64,000 bases of DNA from Takashimella koratensis (taxonomy: Eukaryota > Basidiomycota > Tremellomycetes > Trichosporonales > Tetragoniomycetaceae): NCBI GenBank assembly GCA_003116875.1, contig BCKT01000016.1, forward strand, positions 1 to 64,000, given 5' to 3'. The notes beneath the pieces were generated by a model. It saw nothing but the letters and a program-made list of their open reading frames with translations. It searched no databases and was not told the DNA's origin. Each line of letters starts with the position of its first letter. Position 1 is the first letter of the stretch. Shown piece by piece: positions 58,492 to 64,000 of this stretch. The translations under genes and the position numbers were made by a program.

Positions 58492-59793
58492 CTTGATGAG
58501 CTGGATTGGTGTATGCGGAGGTGGGAAGTAGGTTGACAAGTAGTGTATTCAGCAAGCAGTGATGTAACCTCTAGAACTGGCGAGCTTTGCTAGACCCAGC
58601 GCGAGCTAGGGCGACCCTTTGACCCACCACGGGACAAAGGAGTGAACCATGGCCGTCGAGGTGGGCGGGGTGCCCGAGCATTGGGCCAAAGGTCGAGCCA
58701 TGCTCCGCCCGTCACCTCACGCCCCACGCCGCCTTCACCGCCGCCCACCTCCGCTGACGAGACACAGTGGAGCTCAGTACTCGGTGTAGACATGACTTTG
58801 GTTTCAAGCTTACTACTGGCTAGAATCTACACACTTCCACAATCTTACCACACTCTGGTCTCTCGATGGGTGGGTCCATCCAGTCTTGATCATTGCCGCT
58901 GACTCTTCAGTTGGAATCTTTTACCGAGCAAGTCGAACCTTCCTCTCTACCCCTCCTCTTCACCTTCCTGCCCACCAGTCCACCTACGTCTCTCCTCATA
59001 TCGCCCTCTTAATCTCATACCCTAACCCCACTCGAGCCTCCCGCTGACGGGTGCAGCACCATCCCCTTCCTTACCCTCCCCAACGGTGCCCCAACTGCGG
59101 GAGTAAGTCGCATCCATGTCCGAATCACCCTGAGGCGCTGACAACCGCGTAGACGCCGCTCGGGCAGGGAGGTCTAAACGAACCGCTCACTTTTGCGGGG
59201 TTCCAATAGTTCCTCTCCGTGCTGAGAACGACATGACATGCTGGCATTGCGGGTGGCACGTTCGTCTTCGTGAGTGGCAATACCTTGATCGCACTCCCTC
59301 CCCAGTATCCCATGTAAGCCCTTAGACGTTCTCGTTGATCTCTTGTCCAGCAAACATGGCCAACACCTACTACCCGTAAGCACTTTCCACCCCCCACTCA
59401 AAGTATCGCCCTCTCCGCCCTGACTGATCCCGCAACCCGCCGACACAGAGGCAGGCGATGGCCCACTGGTCACCGGGCGTTCGGCTCCTCCAGACTCTGG
59501 GACAGGCGCGAGGCACATACCGTCCGTTTCTGGTCTCGTCGGTACGGCCCGACCCCGCGAGCATACGGTCGGTGGCGAAGGTGACAAGGACCTGACGGGG
59601 GTGGGGGGGACATGACTAGGTGCTTGGGTGAAGGGAAACGCGGGATTCCTGGAGAATTACACATGCATGATTTTCTGTTGCGTCGACTCGATACTAAGGA
59701 TTCGTCAAGTACACTCGTCAAATCAACCTCTCCAGAGGGTGTAGGAACAGTCGATGGGAAGGAGCAAAGGTCGGCTGTACACTCAGTCCCCGC
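58492..59793. other. Intergenic region with possible exon-like fragments
   Basis: About 1.3 kb between the start of the hypothetical minus-strand gene and the stop of the dienelactone hydrolase. On the plus strand short exon-like pieces are seen, for example TIPFLTLPNGAPTAG joined by a good intron (GTAAGT at about 59103) to TPLGQGGLNEPLTFAGFQ. No complete gene could be assembled. A small or decayed gene is possible. Confidence 0.3.
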
Positions 59794-61155
59794 CTACTTT
59801 TGCTCGCGGCCAAAGTAATCGGCCAGCCGCTGGTACACGTCCTCGTACTGCTTCAGGTTCTCAGGATCCTTCAAGTCTGCTCGCGCCGCTGCCCATCCAT
59901 GGTGCCTGCGACATATCGTCAGCTCAGGCCCTCTTTGACCCGTCCATACAGGGACTCGCCCCGCCCACTTACACAGTGTCGTAGAGATGGTAGTCGTTGC
60001 TCTTGGCCTCGGCGTTGGATTCGAGGTCCTTGGCGATCTGCTTGACCACGTCCTTGGGCTCGTCTTGGCTGGGGTAGAAGGCGAGAGGGCGGGACAGGTT
60101 GGTTCCGTCTTCAGCGGCGATCATGGCGGGGTGGACGATGGCGCCGCGGTCGAATGGGGACTCGGTCTTGTTCGACAACGAGAGGAGCGTGAGTTTGCCG
60201 CCTACCGGGTGTACATCAGCACATCGCTTGTCTTCTCTTACTCAATCTTGGCCCCAAAAATCATGGGAACTCACCCCAGCAGTATCCAAGGATTGACACC
60301 GACTTGAACCCGTACTCCTTCCTGAGGAACTTTGCAAATTCCAGCGTCTCAGGCAACCGATCGTCCAGCTTGGCCCTGTCCATTAGCGCAAGTCCCACAA
60401 ATAGCGACTCACGTGCCGGCGAAGAACTTGCCGAGCTCTTCCTTGTCCCCGTCTTTGTCGATAGGGAATGGGTGACCGCGGAACAGGTCGGGCATGAAGA
60501 TCTTGGTCGGAGAGGTGAGGAGGAGGTGGGATACGAGGAGGTCGGAGCCCTGTGAGTTGTATAGATGGGTGAGTCGGAGAGCAGTCAGCGATGTTGTGAA
60601 GAGGGGGGTTGGATAGAAACGAGTTGACACACCCTCATCGTGGTCTCCCTGCGAGGTGTCAGCTGGATACCCGGACTCGCCCACCAGCTGGGACCCACCA
60701 GAAACCAAAGATATCGTAGACCACGACGATCGCATTGTCTGCTTTCTCCGGTCCAGTCTGTGACCCAACATATGCCATCAGCATTGGTCTGCCGTTCCCT
60801 CTCTCCTCTCGCTACCAGGCCTCTCTAAACTGGCGATTATATGCACCAACCCGACTTGTCCATCCTCCACCCATAGCACCATGACAACTGGCAAGGGCGA
60901 TAAGCGACTCACCACGTAGACCTGGTCAAATCCGCCCAGCTTCTCAATCACCCCCTTGAGCTCGTGCCCTTCCTTCTGCGAGACCGGGTGCGGGACCTTG
61001 GGCTTGGTCGGGACGGTGGATGGTGGGCAACACTCGACTTCTCCTTCTGCGGGTCGGAGGATGGAGTCAGTAACCTGCGCTTCTGAGGAAGGTGTGGCCA
61101 GGAGCGCAGGAGCGCGGCAGGGATGGGAATAGAAGTAAAGCTCACCTTTCGACAT
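59794..61155 (-). CDS. Dienelactone hydrolase family protein
   Basis: Alpha/beta-hydrolase with a Cys-His-Asp triad that opens lactone rings such as dienelactone in aromatic degradation. Many fungal members act on other esters. A short first exon (MSK plus one base, 61155-61146) splices to EGEVECCPPSTVPTKP. Then come GVIEKLGGFDQVYV, TGPEKADNAIVVVYDIFGFW, MPDLFRGHPFPIDKDGDKEE and the nucleophile elbow SILGYCWGGKLTLLSL (Cys). Later are AIVHPAMIAAEDGTNLSRPL with AFYPSQDEPKDVV (acid residue) and LYDTVHHGWAAARADLKDPE (catalytic His). The protein ends YQRLADYFGREQK. Six or so introns, about 260 residues, the usual length. It is head-to-head with an unidentified gene. Confidence 0.9.
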
Positions 61156-61773
61156 GGTGATTGCTGTTGGTGATGGATGATGTTGAGCTTGAGGTAGAGG
61201 TTTAGGCAGAGGCAGAAGCGCGAATGGATCAACGTCGTGTGTTGGCGGGTGATGATGCAAAGTGGAGGTCTACCAGATGACGACACGAGTGGCACCCTCC
61301 GTGGCAGTGGCAGTACGTTTTCTCTTCGACTCGACTGTAAACAAAGCATCCACCCTCACCTGGGATTTGCCACGAAGCCTTCAGCTCTCACAAAACATGC
61401 ACGTCAAGTGCAGACCCACTCCCGGCTTGCCCACCTTTCTACCCACTCGTCCACACACTCACGCCACATCGAGTCCATCCTTTCTCTTCACCCTCCTTTT
61501 GGCAGCAAATCGCCACCGAGTCGGAGCCGAATGGTCACAAGTCAGAGGGGAGCCAGTATGCGACCGAGTCGATAACGCTGGTCGATTGGGAATGCATATA
61601 GATATCCACAATGTGTTTTGATCAAATCTCCATCTGTCACCTCCAGCATACAAATCAGAGTATACTCGCAACTCACCATTCTCGTATCCTCTTTAGAGTG
61701 CATTGCTTGACCTCAACGTCTCGCATCTTCCTGTTTGGTCACCCCCCTCGACCCTTAAGTATAACCACTCGCC
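61156..61773. other. Divergent intergenic region, dienelactone hydrolase (-) / hypothetical (+)
   Basis: A 0.6-kb promoter region between head-to-head genes; no element of note was recognised. Confidence 0.4.
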
Positions 61774-62583
61774 ATGCAGGGTGAACGGTCTGTCCCCTAT
61801 TCTGTGCCCCTCTCCCCTGATCACCTACCTTCCGACCCTGTCGCCTCCGTACCATCGTCTCCCCGTCTCGATAGCCCTGAGACCTCCATCCCTGACCCGA
61901 CTCCCCCGACCCCCGACATGCTCGCGTCAACGGGCGCAGCAGTCGCTGACGGTCTCGGCTCTCCCATTACCGCCCCTCCGCGGCGCCGCAACATCCAAGA
62001 ACTGCTTGTAGTCCAATCTCTACTCGAGGACGAGCGAGAAGCGCACAACCTTACCCAGACCCAGCTTTCGCGGGCGCTCGCCACCCAATGCGGGGTCGAC
62101 GGGCAAGCGATCACCGAGGTCGCGTACCAGCTAGCATGCGGGGAGATCGAGACCACCGACGCTGTGCAACTCTTGCTTGAGGAAGTGGAGAAGGCGCGGT
62201 GCTGGGCCTACGGAGGCAGCGGGGAAAGGGAAGGTGGGGCCGTGGGACCTGAGAAGAGGCTGGATGAGGTCGAAGTCAGCCTGAGAGCCCTCGCAGCGAG
62301 GATAGAGGTCGTCGAGGCTGTAGTGTTTGGAGACGCAGGTCCACACACAGGTGTCATCGCTGCGCTTACAAGTGGTCAAGAGAGGACCGGGAATGTGAAG
62401 GGGAAAGGGCTGTTCAAGTCCCCGCTAGAGAGGCTGGCAGAGGTAGAGGCCGGGTATGTACAGTGTGAGGCGAAAGTGGGGATGGTAGAGGCTATGCAGG
62501 AGCAGGTGGATGGATGGGACGAGGAGTGGGAGGAATTGTTTGGACAGGAGGCGAGTGGATCCGATCAGACTAGTGGGCACTGA
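61774..62583 (+). CDS. Hypothetical protein with predicted coiled coils (269 aa)
   Basis: Not recognised. A single uninterrupted exon, unlike most neighbours. The N-terminal ~70 residues are Ser/Pro-rich and look disordered (SPRLDSPETSIPDPTPPTPD). From about residue 75 the sequence turns helical: NIQELLVVQSLLEDEREAHN, CGVDGQAITEVAYQLACGEI then TTDAVQLLLEEVEKARC. A second helical block follows (KRLDEVEVSLRALAARIEVV), and a third near the end (LERLAEVEAGY). The tail is acidic and Trp-rich (VDGWDEEWEELFGQE). No signal peptide or membrane segment. It could be a scaffold or regulatory protein; function is unknown. Confidence 0.7.
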   Translation: MQGERSVPYSVPLSPDHLPSDPVASVPSSPRLDSPETSIPDPTPPTPDMLASTGAAVADGLGSPITAPPRRRNIQELLVVQSLLEDEREAHNLTQTQLSRALATQCGVDGQAITEVAYQLACGEIETTDAVQLLLEEVEKARCWAYGGSGEREGGAVGPEKRLDEVEVSLRALAARIEVVEAVVFGDAGPHTGVIAALTSGQERTGNVKGKGLFKSPLERLAEVEAGYVQCEAKVGMVEAMQEQVDGWDEEWEELFGQEASGSDQTSGH

Positions 62584-62992
62584 GAAGGGTCCAGTTCAAA
62601 TCCTTCCTTTCAACAGTTTCACGCGTACTCTCATTTAATCATAGCCGAAGTTTACCTTTCGGTCGCCCCTTGATACTTTATAATCAGCATTTCGTAGTTG
62701 GTCTCTCTCGTAGATTTCCCTTATCGTGAACTTGGAGAATGTTGAGACGCTTACATGACATGACAATTCACTTTGTTTTGGTATGTACAATGATACGGGC
62801 TCGATGGACGAGTCGAGATGCGGACAGAGACATTTCTTTGGGTCTGGAATAGCTTCTTTCTTTGATACGGTTGTGGATTTTGAAACATTTGTACAGACAT
62901 TATGTATTTGTGAGTTTTGTTGCAAAGAATCGAGAGTTGGATGACATAGCATAGGGCGGGAGTGTCCACTGCATGCTTCTGACACCCAGGGC
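62584..62992. other. Convergent 3' region
   Basis: AT-richer sequence between the hypothetical gene (+) and the partial right-edge gene (-). If the latter uses the GTAAGG donor at its present C-terminus, a last small exon may lie here. Confidence 0.4.
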
Positions 62993-64000
62993 TCAGCGCC
63001 TTACCTGCCCGCCCGCACATCCGAGGATCTGGACGAGTTCCTCTGCAGTGACTGAGTCGAACAACCCCGGCTTCGCCATGGCGTTCTCTGGCCTGTTCCC
63101 ATCACCCGACCCAGCTCCGCTGTTCTGCTTGTCGACTTTGGTGGACTCGCGCGCTATCGCAGTCGCGTCCGAGGCAGCAGTTATTGAAACGCCTTCGTCC
63201 GAGGAAACGCAGGGAGAGCGATACTCCCATCCCGGCTCCCAGTTCTCCCACTGCGGCTGGTGAGAGTCCCAGATCTGAAAAAGGGTGGACATGTCTTTCA
63301 CGTACTGTGATGAGTCAGCGGCTATGCTTGTATACAAAAGCTGTCTGCAAATCAACTATCTCAAGAAGTGAGTGTTGGTACTAGGCACTCCTACCATCGA
63401 AAGGCGAGCCTGACTCACGGGAGGGAAACAAGTTCCACAGTCTGGCTTCATAGTACCGACCAGACGCTCCTTAGTCTCAGCCAACCTTCCCTCTAAGATC
63501 CACATTCTATCGCGGAGACGAGTATTGTCGTTCTTGAGGAGGACAAGAGCCTCATCCTTGGTGATGTTGGGGGGGAGAACGAGTTCGGCACCGCTAGACC
63601 AAAGTGAGTCTTCCGCCTCGAGGTGCGGGGTAGATGGGTAAGGCGGAGATGGGTTGGGGGTCGACGAGGCGGGAGGAGAAGAGTCTGTGGGAAGGAAGGT
63701 GCGATTTTAGAGTGAGTCATCATCATCAGAGTGACGCGGTGAGGATGGGAAAGCCTGATAGTCAGAGGGAGGAAAGGAGAGAGAAGAGAAAAGGAACGAG
63801 GGAAGAAGCTCACCAGTCCACGCGTCCGCGTCCTGTTGAGGGGTCTCAGAACCCAGGATAGAGATGTCCGTTTCGCCACCGTCACCAGAGGGGGGCTGGG
63901 GCTTGGTCTTGACCTTGGAGACGGGGCTCCATGTGGAGGGTGCGGGGGTCTGAGTAGGAGCAGGGAGAGATGAGGGTGGATAAAGAGAGGTAAGAACAAC
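62993..64000 (-). CDS. Hypothetical protein, 5' end beyond right edge (partial)
   Basis: Not recognised. Visible exons, from the right edge: TPAPSTWSPVSKVKTKPQPP and SGDGGETDISILGSETPQQD; then SSPPASSTPNPSPPYPSTPH and a helical, coiled-coil-like part (ITKDEALVLLKNDNTRLRDR, MWILEGRLAETKERLVG) ending MKPDCGTCFPP. A last exon follows with YVKDMSTLFQIWDSHQPQWE, then AKPGLFDSVTAEELVQILGC and AGGQVRR. The coiled coil resembles a leucine-zipper partner helix, but the upstream basic region, if any, is outside the window. A GTAAGG in the final Gln-Val codons could be a real donor, changing the last few residues. Incomplete at the N-terminus. Confidence 0.6.

Noticed and set aside
62590..62605. AGTTCAAATCC, similar to a tRNA T-arm
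   Set aside because: No acceptor stem, D-arm or anticodon arm upstream; it lies in a 3' flank.

Overview
This window looks like nuclear DNA of a filamentous or yeast-like basidiomycete, most likely a Tremellomycete. Nearly every gene carries several short spliceosomal introns (about 45-100 nt, GT...AG, often with a CTGAC/CTAAC-like branch sequence before the acceptor). Genes lie on both strands with no operons, coding GC is fairly high, and the proteins are typically fungal: Zn2Cys6 regulators, an HMG-box regulator, Stm1, a Dcg1-like racemase and a mitochondrial arginine-specific carbamoyl-phosphate synthase. The class assignment is inference from gene style, not from a database match. Two runs of N (34807-34845 and 48781-48940) sit inside poly-C/poly-G tracts and are assembly gaps.

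Left part (0.7-23 kb): a dense catabolic, accessory-looking block. In order: a small J-protein with a glycine-zipper tail (+); a HAD sugar/polyol-phosphate phosphatase (-); a TauD-type 2-oxoglutarate dioxygenase (-) divergent from a Dal5/Liz1-type MFS permease (+); a flavin monooxygenase of the FMO type (-) divergent from a salicylate-hydroxylase-like FAD monooxygenase (+); a GILT-type thiol reductase (+); and an amidase (-) divergent from a Zn2Cys6 transcription factor (+). Three head-to-head pairs share promoters. The TauD/MFS promoter contains GATAAG elements, including a GATAAG/TTATC inverted pair, which suggests nitrogen (or sulfonate nitrogen/sulfur) scavenging under GATA-factor control.

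Middle (23-46 kb): a gene-free stretch of about 6.9 kb precedes a 1,085-residue HMG-box protein whose DNA-binding domain is split by an insertion of about 90 residues. Housekeeping genes follow: the CPA2-type carbamoyl-phosphate synthase large chain, a Stm1/SERBP1-like ribosome-binding protein and a Rab5-type GTPase with an acidic insertion.

Right part (46-64 kb): an NCS1 nucleobase/allantoin-type permease (-) is head-to-head with a Dcg1-like hydantoin/Asp-Glu racemase (+), an echo of the yeast DAL gene neighbourhood. Then come a small ORF with a strong TATA box, a second Zn2Cys6 regulator with a stretched zinc cluster, an unidentified small protein (-), a dienelactone hydrolase (-), an unidentified coiled-coil protein (+), and a partial gene (-) running off the right edge. 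No rRNA, tRNA, CRISPR array or transposon could be supported.
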